40,359 nucleotides of DNA from UBA3103 sp002365855 (lineage in GTDB: Bacteria; Bacillota; Desulfotomaculia; Desulfotomaculales; Pelotomaculaceae). Positions within the stretch are counted from its first letter, which is position 1. Every line of letters starts with the position of its first letter. Position numbers and translations under genes: made by a program. Of the stretch, positions 13,534-22,191 are shown in pieces. Below the pieces are notes generated by a model. The model saw only the letters and a program-made list of their open reading frames with translations. It searched no databases and was not told where the DNA came from. Location of the stretch: positions 1 through 40,359 of the forward strand of contig DAOURR010000014.1 in the NCBI GenBank assembly GCA_030627625.1. The letters run 5' to 3'.

Positions 13534-15258
13534 ATGTCAGAGTTTCCTTCTGGCTTCGGGGGTCTTCTGACCTTCGTCCAGGTATTTTTTGCAGTCATAA
13601 TCGGCCTTTATTTTTGGAATGCGCTTAAGGCGCAGCAAGGGAACAAAACCGCTGTTGAAAAAGAGTCCAGAAAAGAAATGGAAAAGCTCCAGAGGATGCG
13701 CGCCATTTCCCTGACTGAACCGTTGTCTGAGAAAACCCGCCCGACCTGCTTCAGTGAAATCATTGGGCAGGCTGAGGGTTTAAAATCACTACGGGCGGCG
13801 CTCTGCAGCCCTAACCCCCAGCATGTTATTATCTATGGACCTCCCGGCGTGGGTAAGACTGCGGCGGCCAGGCTGGTGCTGGAAGAAGCTAAAAAAAATC
13901 CTGCCTCTCCATTTAAAGAAGATGCCAAATTTATTGAGCTTGATGCCACTACCGCCCGTTTTGACGAGAGGAATATTGCCGATCCGCTGATTGGTTCAGT
14001 GCATGACCCCATTTATCAGGGAGCCGATCCAATGGGCATGGCAGGCATCCCGCAGCCCAAGGCAGGTGCGGTTACCAAAGCTCACGGCGGGATGCTCTTT
14101 ATAGATGAAATTGGGGAACTGCACCCAATCCAGATGAACAAGATGCTGAAAGTCATGGAAGACCGCAAGGTGGTCCTGGAAAGCGCCTACTACAGTAGCG
14201 AGGATAACAATATACCTTCTCACATTCACGATATTTTTCAGAACGGTCTGCCCGCTGACTTTCGCATGGTTGCCGCTACTACCCGTGGCGCTGAACATAT
14301 CCCGCCGGCAATTCGCTCACGCTGCCTGGAGATATTTTTCCGCCAGCTCTTACCGGATGAGATCGAAAAGGTAGCCGCAAACGCGGCGAAAAAAGTTGGC
14401 ATGCTGCTCCGGGAAGGCGCCCTTGATGTGATTAAAAAGTACGCTACTAACGGTCGCGAGGCGGTTAATATTATTCAGATAGCCGGAGGAATTGCCATTA
14501 CGGAAAACAGGGGAGAAATAATTACCGCTGATATTGAATGGGTTGTTAACAGCGGTCAGTACAGTCCCAGGCCCGAGAGAAAAATACCACCCCGGCCACA
14601 GGTGGGTCTTGTTAACGGGCTGGCCGTTTATGGCCCGAATATGGGCGCCTTGCTGGAGGTTGAGGCCAACGCTCTTCCTGCTGCCCGGGGTCAGGGCAGG
14701 CTCACCATTACAGGAATGGTCGAAGAAGAAGAGATCGGAGGCGGCGGCAGGACAGTCAGGAGAAAAAGTATGGCTAAAAGTTCGGTGGATAATGTGCTGA
14801 CAGTACTCCGCCGGACTTTGGAGGTGGACCCGCGGGATTATGATATCCACGTCAATTTTCCCGGTGGTGCTCCCACCGATGGTCCGTCTGCAGGTGTTAC
14901 CATAGCCACGGCGGTTTATTCAGCCATCCTGGGAGTGCCGGTAGATAACAAGGTGGCAATGACCGGCGAGCTGTCTATTCGCGGGCTTGTTAAGCCCGTA
15001 GGCGGTATCGTAGCTAAGGTTGAAGCTGCACGGCAAGCGGGGGCGATAAAAATTATTATACCTGCTGAAAATTACCAGGAGATGTTCAAGGAATTGTCAG
15101 GTGTTCAGGTTATCCCTGTGGAACGGCTGGAGGAACTGATCCGGGTAGCATTGGTTTCCCTGCCACCGCTTGAGAAAAAATTTGAGAAAACCACACCTTC
15201 CCCGCTGGAGGTTTTGAGCGCTACCGGGTTTGTTACAGGACAGCCCTTATCGAAATAA
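13534..15258 (+). CDS. lonB: ATP-dependent protease LonB
   Basis: Membrane-associated Lon-like protease of 574 residues. An N-terminal hydrophobic helix (about residues 9-27) anchors it. The AAA+ module has Walker A GPPGVGKT and Walker B GMLFIDEIGEL. The C-terminal protease domain has the Ser452/Lys495 dyad in DGPSAG and GGIVAKVEAARQ. In Bacillus the orthologue is made in the forespore under sigma-F; I could not define such a promoter here. AGGAGGAGG precedes ATG 13534. The clpX-lonB-lon order is typical for spore formers. Confidence 0.96.
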   Translation: MSEFPSGFGGLLTFVQVFFAVIIGLYFWNALKAQQGNKTAVEKESRKEMEKLQRMRAISLTEPLSEKTRPTCFSEIIGQAEGLKSLRAALCSPNPQHVIIYGPPGVGKTAAARLVLEEAKKNPASPFKEDAKFIELDATTARFDERNIADPLIGSVHDPIYQGADPMGMAGIPQPKAGAVTKAHGGMLFIDEIGELHPIQMNKMLKVMEDRKVVLESAYYSSEDNNIPSHIHDIFQNGLPADFRMVAATTRGAEHIPPAIRSRCLEIFFRQLLPDEIEKVAANAAKKVGMLLREGALDVIKKYATNGREAVNIIQIAGGIAITENRGEIITADIEWVVNSGQYSPRPERKIPPRPQVGLVNGLAVYGPNMGALLEVEANALPAARGQGRLTITGMVEEEEIGGGGRTVRRKSMAKSSVDNVLTVLRRTLEVDPRDYDIHVNFPGGAPTDGPSAGVTIATAVYSAILGVPVDNKVAMTGELSIRGLVKPVGGIVAKVEAARQAGAIKIIIPAENYQEMFKELSGVQVIPVERLEELIRVALVSLPPLEKKFEKTTPSPLEVLSATGFVTGQPLSK

Positions 15259-15317
15259 TATATCAAGCTAATCTAGATAGAGGAAAACTATGTATTTGAT
15301 ATCCATCTTATACAAAT

Positions 15318-15337
15318 AACCCGGCAAATGCCGGGTT
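15318..15337 (+). terminator. hairpin after lonB
   Basis: AACCCGGCA/TGCCGGGTT forms a perfect 9-bp stem with a 2-base gap, followed by a weak T-rich run. It is probably the lonB terminator. Confidence 0.65.
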
Positions 15338-15464
15338 TGAGGTTTTCACGGTAATTATTGCTATAGCGGCAATTTTGTCTTTTATGATAAAATAAATAAG
15401 TAAACTAAACAGACTCCAAAATATAGCAGGAAAAGCAACACGATACAGAAAAGGAGGTGCGGCT

Positions 15465-17879
15465 TTGAATTCTGAAATAAAGGCTCTGCCTTTATTGCCT
15501 TTACGGGGGATACTGGTCTTTCCCTATATGGTCATTCATCTGGACGTAGGCCGTACTAAGTCTGTGCAGGCTATCGAAGAAGCCATGATTCAGGACAGGG
15601 TCATCTTCCTTGCTACGCAGAGGGAAGCTCAGACTGATGAACCAGGTGAGGATGATATCTTTCAAATCGGCACAGTAGCTGAGGTAAAGCAGCTGTTAAA
15701 GTTGCCCGGTGGGACAATCAGGGTCCTGGTAGAAGGACTCGCCAGGGCAAAGGCCCGCCGTTTTATATCTTATGAACCGTATTTTCAGGTAGAGGTTGAA
15801 CAATATCCGGAGGAATTTCGAAAGAACAGTGAAATCGAGGCGCTGATGCGCAGCCTGGTCTACCAGTTTGAGCAATATGTCAAGCTGTCCAAGCGCATTC
15901 CCCCGGAAACTGTCGTTTCGGTGGTCAACCTGGAAGAGCCGGGGAGATTGGCTGATATTATTGCCTCGCACCTGACGCTGCGAATTGAGGAAAAACAAAA
16001 TATCCTTGAGGCTGCGGATATTGTTACCCGGCTGGAAAAGCTCTGCGCCATTGTGGCCAAGGAACTGGAAATTGTGGAGTTGGAGCGCAAGATCAATATC
16101 CGTGTGCGCAAGCAGATGGAAAAGACTCAGAAGGAATATTACCTGCGTGAGCAGATGAAGGCTATCCAGCGTGAACTGGGTGAAAAAGACGAGCGCATGG
16201 CTGAGGGGGAGGAACTCCGGGAAAAAATAGCGGAGGCAAAATTCCCTAAAGAGGTAGAAGAAAAAGCGCTCAAAGAAGTAGACCGCCTGGAAAAGATGCC
16301 CCCCATGGCTGCAGAGGCGGCAGTGGTCCGCAACTATCTTGACTGGCTGCTATCACTTCCCTGGAATAAAAGCACAAGGGACCGGCTTGACCTCAAGGCG
16401 GCCGAAACCATACTGGAGGAAGACCATTACGGCCTAAAAACGGTCAAAGAGCGTATTCTGGAATACCTGGCTATTAGGAAACTGGCCAAAAAGATGAAAG
16501 GGCCAATTATCTGCTTTGTTGGGCCGCCAGGAGTTGGTAAAACCTCACTTGGCCGTTCTGTTGCCCGTGCCATGGAGCGCAAATTCATCCGCATGTCCCT
16601 TGGCGGTGTGCGGGATGAAGCTGAAATCCGCGGTCACCGTCGCACCTATGTAGGAGCTATGCCGGGCAGGATCATCCAGGGTATACGCCAGGCAGGATCC
16701 AAAAATCCTGTTTTTCTACTGGATGAAGTCGATAAAATGAGTATGGATTTTCGCGGGGACCCTTCTGCTGCACTTCTTGAAGTGCTCGATCCAGAGCAGA
16801 ATAATACTTTTAGCGACCATTACATCGAAGTGCCCTTTGACCTGTCCAACGTCATGTTCATCACCACTGCCAATGTCCAGCAGAACATACCTCGTCCGCT
16901 GCTGGACAGAATGGAGATCATATATCTTTCCGGCTATACGGAAGAGGAAAAGGTTCAGATAGCAATTCGTCACCTGCTGCCCAAACAGATTAAGGAGCAC
17001 GGGCTGAGCAAGGATATGATGAAGATGTCTGAAAATACAATTCGAAAAATAATACGCGAGTACACACGTGAATCCGGTGTGCGAAACCTGGAAAGGCAAA
17101 TCGCAGCTATCTGCCGTAAAACCGCCAGGGAAATCGTATCCGATAAGACTAAAAAAGTTAACGTGACTACCATGAACTTAAACCACTTCCTTGGCACACC
17201 CCGTTTTCGCTTTGGTGTTGCGGAGCAGACCGACCAGGTGGGTGTAGCCACAGGTTTGGCTTGGACGGAAGTTGGCGGTGAAACCCTGGCTATTGAGATT
17301 ACCGTCTACAAGGGGAACGGCAAGCTGACGCTGACCGGCAAGCTTGGAGACGTTATGAAGGAATCAGCCCAGGCCAGCTACAGTTATATTCGCAGCAGGG
17401 CCAGAGAATTAGGCATCGACGAGGATTTTTACGATAAGCAGGACATTCACATTCATATCCCTGAAGGGGCTATCCCCAAGGATGGTCCTTCTGCAGGGAT
17501 AACCATGGCGTCTGCCCTTGCTTCGGCTATCACTGGCCGTAAAATCCGGCACGACTTGGCGATGACCGGTGAAATTACACTGCGTGGAAGAGTCCTGCCT
17601 GTGGGCGGAATCAAGGAGAAGGTACTTGCCGCTCACCGTGCGGGCATAAAAAACCTGATTTTACCCAAGGATAATAAAAAGGACCTGGATGAAATAACTA
17701 AAAAGGTTAAAGACAAGATGCATTTTATCCTGGTTGAACACATGGACCAGGTGTTGGAAACGGCATTGATGGAAAAGGAATATGATGAAATCTCTATTCC
17801 ATCTGATACTACGTTGGCGCCACAGCCGCCAGCCTATCAAACCGTGGTTAATGAGGGAGGAACCCAGATCCCTTCATGA
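15465..17879 (+). CDS. lon: ATP-dependent protease La (LonA)
   Basis: Soluble Lon protease of 804 residues, full length. TTG 15465 is the start, six bases after AAGGAGGT. The N-terminal substrate-binding domain (LPLLPLRGILVFPYMVIHLDVGR) is followed by a coiled-coil stretch, the AAA+ domain (GPPGVGKTSLGRSVA, then VFLLDEVDKM) and the protease domain with Ser676 in DGPSAG and Lys719 in GGIKEK. It degrades misfolded and regulatory proteins in the cytoplasm. The stop overlaps the start of engB (ATGA), so the two are coupled. I see no CtsR or CIRCE operator upstream. Confidence 0.98.
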   Translation: MNSEIKALPLLPLRGILVFPYMVIHLDVGRTKSVQAIEEAMIQDRVIFLATQREAQTDEPGEDDIFQIGTVAEVKQLLKLPGGTIRVLVEGLARAKARRFISYEPYFQVEVEQYPEEFRKNSEIEALMRSLVYQFEQYVKLSKRIPPETVVSVVNLEEPGRLADIIASHLTLRIEEKQNILEAADIVTRLEKLCAIVAKELEIVELERKINIRVRKQMEKTQKEYYLREQMKAIQRELGEKDERMAEGEELREKIAEAKFPKEVEEKALKEVDRLEKMPPMAAEAAVVRNYLDWLLSLPWNKSTRDRLDLKAAETILEEDHYGLKTVKERILEYLAIRKLAKKMKGPIICFVGPPGVGKTSLGRSVARAMERKFIRMSLGGVRDEAEIRGHRRTYVGAMPGRIIQGIRQAGSKNPVFLLDEVDKMSMDFRGDPSAALLEVLDPEQNNTFSDHYIEVPFDLSNVMFITTANVQQNIPRPLLDRMEIIYLSGYTEEEKVQIAIRHLLPKQIKEHGLSKDMMKMSENTIRKIIREYTRESGVRNLERQIAAICRKTAREIVSDKTKKVNVTTMNLNHFLGTPRFRFGVAEQTDQVGVATGLAWTEVGGETLAIEITVYKGNGKLTLTGKLGDVMKESAQASYSYIRSRARELGIDEDFYDKQDIHIHIPEGAIPKDGPSAGITMASALASAITGRKIRHDLAMTGEITLRGRVLPVGGIKEKVLAAHRAGIKNLILPKDNKKDLDEITKKVKDKMHFILVEHMDQVLETALMEKEYDEISIPSDTTLAPQPPAYQTVVNEGGTQIPS

Positions 17880-18484
17880 AAATAACGAACTCGGAATTTA
17901 TTACCAGCGCGGTTAAACCCGCTGACTACCCGGCCGGGGAACTGCCTGAAGTTGCCCTGGCCGGGCGCTCTAATGTTGGCAAATCATCTTTATTGAACAA
18001 CCTTGTCGGTAGAAGAGGCCTGGCCCGTACCAGTAATACACCCGGGCGCACCCGACTGATTAATTTTTTCCTGGTTAACGGTCTTTTCCGGCTTGTTGAC
18101 CTGCCAGGTTACGGGTACGCCAAAGTTCCCATGTCTGAGAGGAAGAGCTGGCAAAAGATGGTTGAGTCTTACCTGAACACCAGGGAGAATTTAAGGGGGG
18201 CGGTGTTGCTTGTAGACAGCCGGCACCCGCCTACTGCCCTTGACGCGCAAATGCACAATTGGCTAGTACATTACGTCATCCCCTATGTTGTTGTAGCCAC
18301 GAAGGCGGACAAGCTTTCCCGCAGCAGGCTGCTGCAGTCACTGGAGGTCATTCGGGCAGACTTGCAGTTAGGCGACGGGGAAAAGCTGCTGGCCTATTCA
18401 TCGAAAACCGGCCTGGGCCGCGAAAAACTTCTGGAGGCAATAGGCCAGTTTGTAGATGTGCCCGGGGGGAGTAGCATTGATTAA
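17876..18484 (+). CDS. engB: ribosome biogenesis GTPase EngB/YsxC
   Basis: Essential GTPase of the TrmE-Era-EngA-EngB group, 202 residues, needed for late 50S assembly. G1 is GRSNVGKSS (30-38), G2 has TSNTPGRT, G3 is DLPGYGYAKV, G4 is TKAD and G5 is SSKTG. The ATG overlaps the lon stop by four bases, a common lon-engB arrangement. Confidence 0.97.
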   Translation: MKITNSEFITSAVKPADYPAGELPEVALAGRSNVGKSSLLNNLVGRRGLARTSNTPGRTRLINFFLVNGLFRLVDLPGYGYAKVPMSERKSWQKMVESYLNTRENLRGAVLLVDSRHPPTALDAQMHNWLVHYVIPYVVVATKADKLSRSRLLQSLEVIRADLQLGDGEKLLAYSSKTGLGREKLLEAIGQFVDVPGGSSID

Positions 18485-18996
18485 CATACGCGTGGAGCGT
18501 CCTGAAGATTACCAGGCGATTTATGATCTCAACCGGAAGGCTTTCCAAAGGGACAGCGAAGCGGAACTGGTCAGGAAACTGAGAAGGTCGGAGCATTTTA
18601 TCCCCGAACTTTCCCTGGTTGCTGAAAAAGACGGAAAAGTGGCCGGGCATATCCTGTTTTACCAGGTTAACTGTTGAAAACCAACAGGGTGAAGTTTACC
18701 CTGTGCTGGGGCTGGCCCCGGTTGCGGTGCTCCCGGAGTACCAGCGGCTGGGAATCGGCGCCGGGCTGGTCCGCCGCGGGCTGGAGGATTGCCGGCGGAT
18801 GGGCCATAATGTAGTTGTGCTTGTCGGTCACCCGTCCTATTACCCGCGTTTTGGATTTTTACCGGCAGGCCCGCTGGGTCTGGAGTTGCCTATCCCGGTC
18901 CCCGAAGAAGCGTTTATGGCTTTGGAGCTGACGCCGGGGGCTTTGAACGGTGTAAGAGGTATGGTCAAGCATCCAACGGAATTTGATGAAGTGTAG
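18477..18996 (+). pseudogene. GNAT N-acetyltransferase with a frameshift
   Basis: Two frames join into one YhbS-like GNAT protein. The first part (from TTG 18477, six bases after GGGGGGAG) reads NIRVERPEDYQAIYDLNRKAF up to GHILFYQV and then hits a stop at 18675-18677. The second continues at once in the next frame with TVENQQGEVYPVLGLAPVAVLPEYQRLGIGAGLVRRGL, including the acetyl-CoA loop RLGIGAG. One extra A in GTTAACTGTT near 18668 explains the break. It may be a real mutation, a sequencing error or a programmed shift. The start overlaps engB by eight bases. Confidence 0.82.
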
Positions 18997-19015
18997 ATTG
19001 GATAACAATAACCTG

Positions 19016-19040
19016 AAGGCCCTCCAAAAAGGAGGGCCTT
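19016..19040. terminator. hairpin between converging genes
   Basis: AAGGCCCTCC/GGAGGGCCTT is a perfect 10-bp stem with an A5 loop, between the GNAT gene (plus) and the lipoprotein gene (minus). The T-runs are short, so strength is uncertain. Confidence 0.7.
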
Positions 19041-19111
19041 TATCGTGCCTAATTAACCCACCGTTATAAACCACAACTTTCTGAACTTGTATCGATAAAA
19101 TTATCAAAATA

Positions 19112-19795
19112 CTACGGCTGCAGGCTCCTGCCATGTTCTAGTGTTTGTACTTTTTTGGCAGCAGGCTCTGGAGTGGCATTCTGTGGCGCCGGGGCTGCTG
19201 GTTCTGGAGTTGCCGGCTCTGGTGCTGTTGGAGCCGGGGTGGGAGCAGGAGTTACCGGGGCCGGAGCCGCCGGGGCAGGCGTAGTAGGTGCCGCAGGTGT
19301 GGGTGAAGGCTGGGTTGTTTGCGAGGGAGCGGTTGACGCTGCCCCTGCAATTTCAAATCCCACACCGTTAATTATCCTGTCGGAAAGCTTAAGGCTGATT
19401 ACTACCAGCGGCGCGCCATTGTCCGCGGCTTCTTTGGCGCCAATGTATTTGGCTTTTGCCTCAATCCAAATGAATTCCTCGGCGGGGACTCTCTGGAGCA
19501 CTTCTGTAATTTCAACCTTGTTGCCGGAATTTTCACCTGCGCTAACCATAATGTAGCTGGTGCCGTTGACCTGCACCCAGGTAGCGGCCTCCTTTTTTGC
19601 AATATCCGAGGCGATAAACTTAACAACATCGGGTGCCTTATTTAAATCAACCGGGCTGTAGCCAACTTTTGATACTTCGGGAACCACCAACAGCTTTGGA
19701 TCGGGTGTCGGTTCCGGCACAGGTTTGCGTGCCACAGCGCATCCGGCGCTAAGACCCAGACAAAGTAAAAGTAATACCAATATAATTTTTCTCAT
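19112..19795 (-). CDS. lipoprotein with Pro/Ala/Thr-rich tail
   Basis: The start is ATG 19795, with GGGAGGT eight bases upstream. The 227-residue product has a lipoprotein signal peptide with lipobox LSAGC, so Cys19 is lipidated and the protein is exposed outside the membrane. Residues about 60-150 form a small beta-rich domain (SYIMVSAGENSGNKVEITEVLQRVP, LVVISLKLSD) that vaguely recalls the PrcB C-terminal domain. The last 70 residues are a low-complexity Pro/Ala/Thr/Glu linker of the kind that crosses cell wall. Function unknown. Confidence 0.75.
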   Translation of the reverse strand: MRKIILVLLLLCLGLSAGCAVARKPVPEPTPDPKLLVVPEVSKVGYSPVDLNKAPDVVKFIASDIAKKEAATWVQVNGTSYIMVSAGENSGNKVEITEVLQRVPAEEFIWIEAKAKYIGAKEAADNGAPLVVISLKLSDRIINGVGFEIAGAASTAPSQTTQPSPTPAAPTTPAPAAPAPVTPAPTPAPTAPEPATPEPAAPAPQNATPEPAAKKVQTLEHGRSLQP

Positions 19796-19857
19796 TTTTA
19801 AACCTCCCGTCATTTTCTTTTATTGTTATCAGCAGCAAATCAAATAATTCATAAAAA

Positions 19858-19881
19858 AAACCTGTTAAATATAACAGGTTT
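19858..19881 (-). terminator. intrinsic terminator, minus direction
   Basis: AAACCTGTTA/TAACAGGTTT, a perfect 10-bp stem with a 4-nt loop, is followed on the minus strand by a T-run. It ends the binding-protein gene. Confidence 0.85.
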
Positions 19882-19955
19882 TAAGGTAGACAGTGGGTTC
19901 GGTGGGACCGTCTTTTTAATTGAGTAACGGATTCGCGAATACACACAATATAGAA

Positions 19956-21050
19956 TCAAGAATCCCTTAACCTAAAAATATTAAACAGTGATTTTTTATC
20001 CCGTTTTGTCTCTTCCCGTATGTATATCACCGTTTCCACGGCACATGTGGCGAAATCCGAGACAACAACCGTTTCATAAGGCATAGGATTCAAAATTTCT
20101 CCGGCGTTTTTGGCTGCTGTATTAAATTTTTCATAGTGTTCCCTGTTAACAATGGGGTTTTCAGTCCACACGCCCAGGGCCCGGTATCTTTCTATTGAGT
20201 GGAGCAGAATTTCCAGGTCAAGATTGGGGAAAGACGGCGCTGCAGCAGCTGCGGCCTCTTCCGGGCTGTGCTGGCTTAACCACAGCTGGGCTTTATAAAC
20301 GGCATTGGTAAAACGCTGGATCGTTTGAGCATTCGCTTCCATATACTCCGGCAGGCAAGCGTATGCTGTTACCACCATGTTTCCGGTAGCTTCGCCAACG
20401 GATGCTACTACCTGGCCGTAGCCCTTAAATTCAGCCAGTGTTGCGTCTGGTTCGAGCATCTGAATATAGTGACCGGTGCCGGAGCGGAAAGCTCCCAGGC
20501 GTAGTTTTACGGGGATGTTATTATAAATGGTCACTTTTCGGTAAGGTGGCATGCTGTTCTGTCTTAACGCTTCTTCAAGGGCTATTTCCGAGCTGTCATC
20601 GTGCGAGTTGCCTATTATAGTTTTGTTTTTCATATTCTGCCACTGAAATTCTTCTGAATTATTTCTGTCCAGAAGGAGCGAACCATCCTTGCCGGCCATA
20701 GTGGCAAAAACTTTTGGCTGGGAACCCCTGGCATTGGGGTTAAAAATTATTTTTTGCAGCCCGCAAAGCACGATATCGGTTCTGCCATCCGCCAAAGCGG
20801 CACGTATGGCCTCCTGGCTGGTAGTGGTGATATTTACCTGCAGGTTTTGTTCTTTAAAAAAGCCCAGGTTTAAGGCCAGGTACTGCGGCAGAAAATATGG
20901 CGAGAGTGCAGATTCCAAAACACGGACAGTTACAACTTGTTCTACTACAGCAGGTTTTTTAAAGATGCCGATTATTATGATAATTAAGCAGATCGCAACA
21001 AGCATAACCATAGCCTTTTTGTTAACAAGCAATAATTGCAATAAACGCAA
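19956..21050 (-). CDS. NMT1/SsuA-like substrate-binding protein, membrane-anchored
   Basis: I favour TTG 21050, six bases after a run of G (GGGGGGG); the frame could start at TTG 21065. The 364-residue product has one N-terminal helix (about 14-31) without a lipobox and then a periplasmic-binding fold of the NMT1/THI5 type: YFLPQYLALNLGFFKEQNLQVNI, then ALADGRTDIVLCGLQKI, NKTIIGNSHDDSSE and a C-terminal helical lobe. Such proteins normally deliver sulfonates, nitrate or thiamine precursors to an ABC transporter. No permease or ATPase gene lies nearby, so partner and ligand are unknown. Confidence 0.82.
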   Translation of the reverse strand: MRLLQLLLVNKKAMVMLVAICLIIIIIGIFKKPAVVEQVVTVRVLESALSPYFLPQYLALNLGFFKEQNLQVNITTTSQEAIRAALADGRTDIVLCGLQKIIFNPNARGSQPKVFATMAGKDGSLLLDRNNSEEFQWQNMKNKTIIGNSHDDSSEIALEEALRQNSMPPYRKVTIYNNIPVKLRLGAFRSGTGHYIQMLEPDATLAEFKGYGQVVASVGEATGNMVVTAYACLPEYMEANAQTIQRFTNAVYKAQLWLSQHSPEEAAAAAAPSFPNLDLEILLHSIERYRALGVWTENPIVNREHYEKFNTAAKNAGEILNPMPYETVVVSDFATCAVETVIYIREETKRDKKSLFNIFRLRDS

Positions 21051-21155
21051 GCCTGACCCCCCCAAGATAAAATCTACTTTTAAATACTATTTATGCTAGA
21101 AGTTTTTCATGCAAAGGGCTTTAAACAATCCCTTATGTCCGTCCGTGGTAAATAT

Positions 21156-21184
21156 TTCATAAAATGGAACAACAGGCATAAAAT
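21156..21184 (+). promoter_or_regulatory. promoter of the TIGR04086-ylbF pair
   Basis: TTCATA (21156-21161) and TAAAAT (21179-21184) are 17 bases apart and lie 30 bases before the ATG at 21214. Confidence 0.5.
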
Positions 21185-21213
21185 AGTAACAAAGAGATTA
21201 GGGGGGTATTAAC

Positions 21214-21675
21214 ATGAAAGCCATTATGCACTGGTCGCAGGGTCAGGGGAGTGCTTTAAGAAAGCTAAGATTGCCTGCTATATTCCTGGGTCTCTCCTGG
21301 GCCGTTGGCGCCGCTCTGGCCGCCTGTGCCCTGATGTGCGCCTGGGTGATGCTGGCGCCCGGGCCGGTCTATTATTTCAGCGCATACTTAACAGCGAGCT
21401 TCATTATCGGCGCGTTTGTGGGCGGGTTTGTCAGTGGTAAAATGTCGGGTAATCTGGGTCTGGTACATGGCTTTTTAACCGGTCTGCTCTATGGCCTGTT
21501 GCTGGTATCGCTGTTTCTGGCAGGCAGCGCCGAAAGTCTTACTACCGGCGAAATGGCAGCGCGTGGGTTATTGCTGGGCATTGCCGGTTCCCTGGGCGGA
21601 TTACTCGGGGTTAATCTGCCAGCCCGGAAACTAGCCAGCACAATAAGAAAAGGAACGAATCAAAGCATTTTTTGA
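21214..21675 (+). CDS. TIGR04086 family membrane protein
   Basis: The 153-residue protein has four hydrophobic helices (about residues 20-45, 55-78, 84-105 and 115-135) rich in Gly and Ala, with GAFVGGFVSGKMSGNLGLVHGFLTGLLYGLLL as the family signature. It is a Firmicutes integral membrane protein of unknown function. ATG 21214 follows AGGGGGG. A YlbF-family gene follows 47 bases later. Confidence 0.85.
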   Translation: MKAIMHWSQGQGSALRKLRLPAIFLGLSWAVGAALAACALMCAWVMLAPGPVYYFSAYLTASFIIGAFVGGFVSGKMSGNLGLVHGFLTGLLYGLLLVSLFLAGSAESLTTGEMAARGLLLGIAGSLGGLLGVNLPARKLASTIRKGTNQSIF

Positions 21676-21722
21676 AGGATTTTTCACCATCCTGGAGAAA
21701 ATAAACTCCGGGAGGTGAAAAT

Positions 21723-22073
21723 GTGACAATATTAGACCAGGCAGTTAATCTCGGCAGGCAAATTTCCGAAACTTTAGAATATAAGGAAATGAAAAAGAAC
21801 GAGGAAATTTTGCGCGCGGATGAACTCGCTCGCCAGCTTATGGATGAATTCCAAATTTTACAGAATACGTATGAAAAAAAGGCTAAGGATGGGGAGCCGA
21901 TCACCGAGGAAAACTTTAAAGAGCTGGAAAATTTGGAAAAAAGAGCTATGGAATACGAGTCTGTAAGGTGCTATTTCGAATCAAACATGCGCTTTCAAAA
22001 CCTTGTTAAAATGGTTAACAACAAAATCATGGAAGGCATCCTCGGAGAGGTTCGCCAAAGCGGGATAGGCTGA
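21723..22073 (+). CDS. YlbF/YmcA family protein
   Basis: The 116-residue, all-helical, acidic protein has the Com_YlbF layout: an N-terminal helix pair (LDQAVNLGRQISETLEYKEMKKNEEILRADELARQLMDEFQ) and a second helix with MRFQNLVKMVNNKIMEGI. In Bacillus, YlbF and YmcA act with YaaT on RNase Y and on sporulation and competence. The start is GTG 21723, seven bases after GGAGGTG; an ATG two bases earlier is out of frame. Confidence 0.87.
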   Translation: MTILDQAVNLGRQISETLEYKEMKKNEEILRADELARQLMDEFQILQNTYEKKAKDGEPITEENFKELENLEKRAMEYESVRCYFESNMRFQNLVKMVNNKIMEGILGEVRQSGIG

Positions 22074-22083
22074 GGCTAATAAA

Positions 22084-22190
22084 CCGGGCCGTAGGCCCGG
22101 ACTTATACTTGGGACAGGGGTACTTGGGACAATGGACCTGTCCCCCTGTCCCAAATGTGGACCTGTCCCCCTGTCCCAAATGCTGTCCTA
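22084..22190. repeat. hairpin, 25-bp tandem repeat and inverted arms
   Basis: A perfect stem CCGGGCC/GGCCCGG (22084-22100) follows the ylbF-like gene. Next, a 25-bp unit starting TGGACCTGTCCCCC is present twice without a mismatch (22133-22157 and 22158-22182). Upstream, TTGGGACAGGGG (22109-22120) is the exact inverse of the CCCCTGTCCCAA in each unit, so strong alternative hairpins can form. It looks like a REP-type intergenic repeat. Confidence 0.8.
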
Positions 22191-22191
22191 C

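Noticed and set aside
15360..15464. CtsR or CIRCE-type heat-shock operator before lon
   Set aside because: No CtsR heptamer repeat or CIRCE inverted repeat is present in this stretch.
19155..19556. A Gly/Ala/Val-rich plus-strand frame
   Set aside because: It is the mirror of the Pro/Ala/Thr-rich tail of the lipoprotein.
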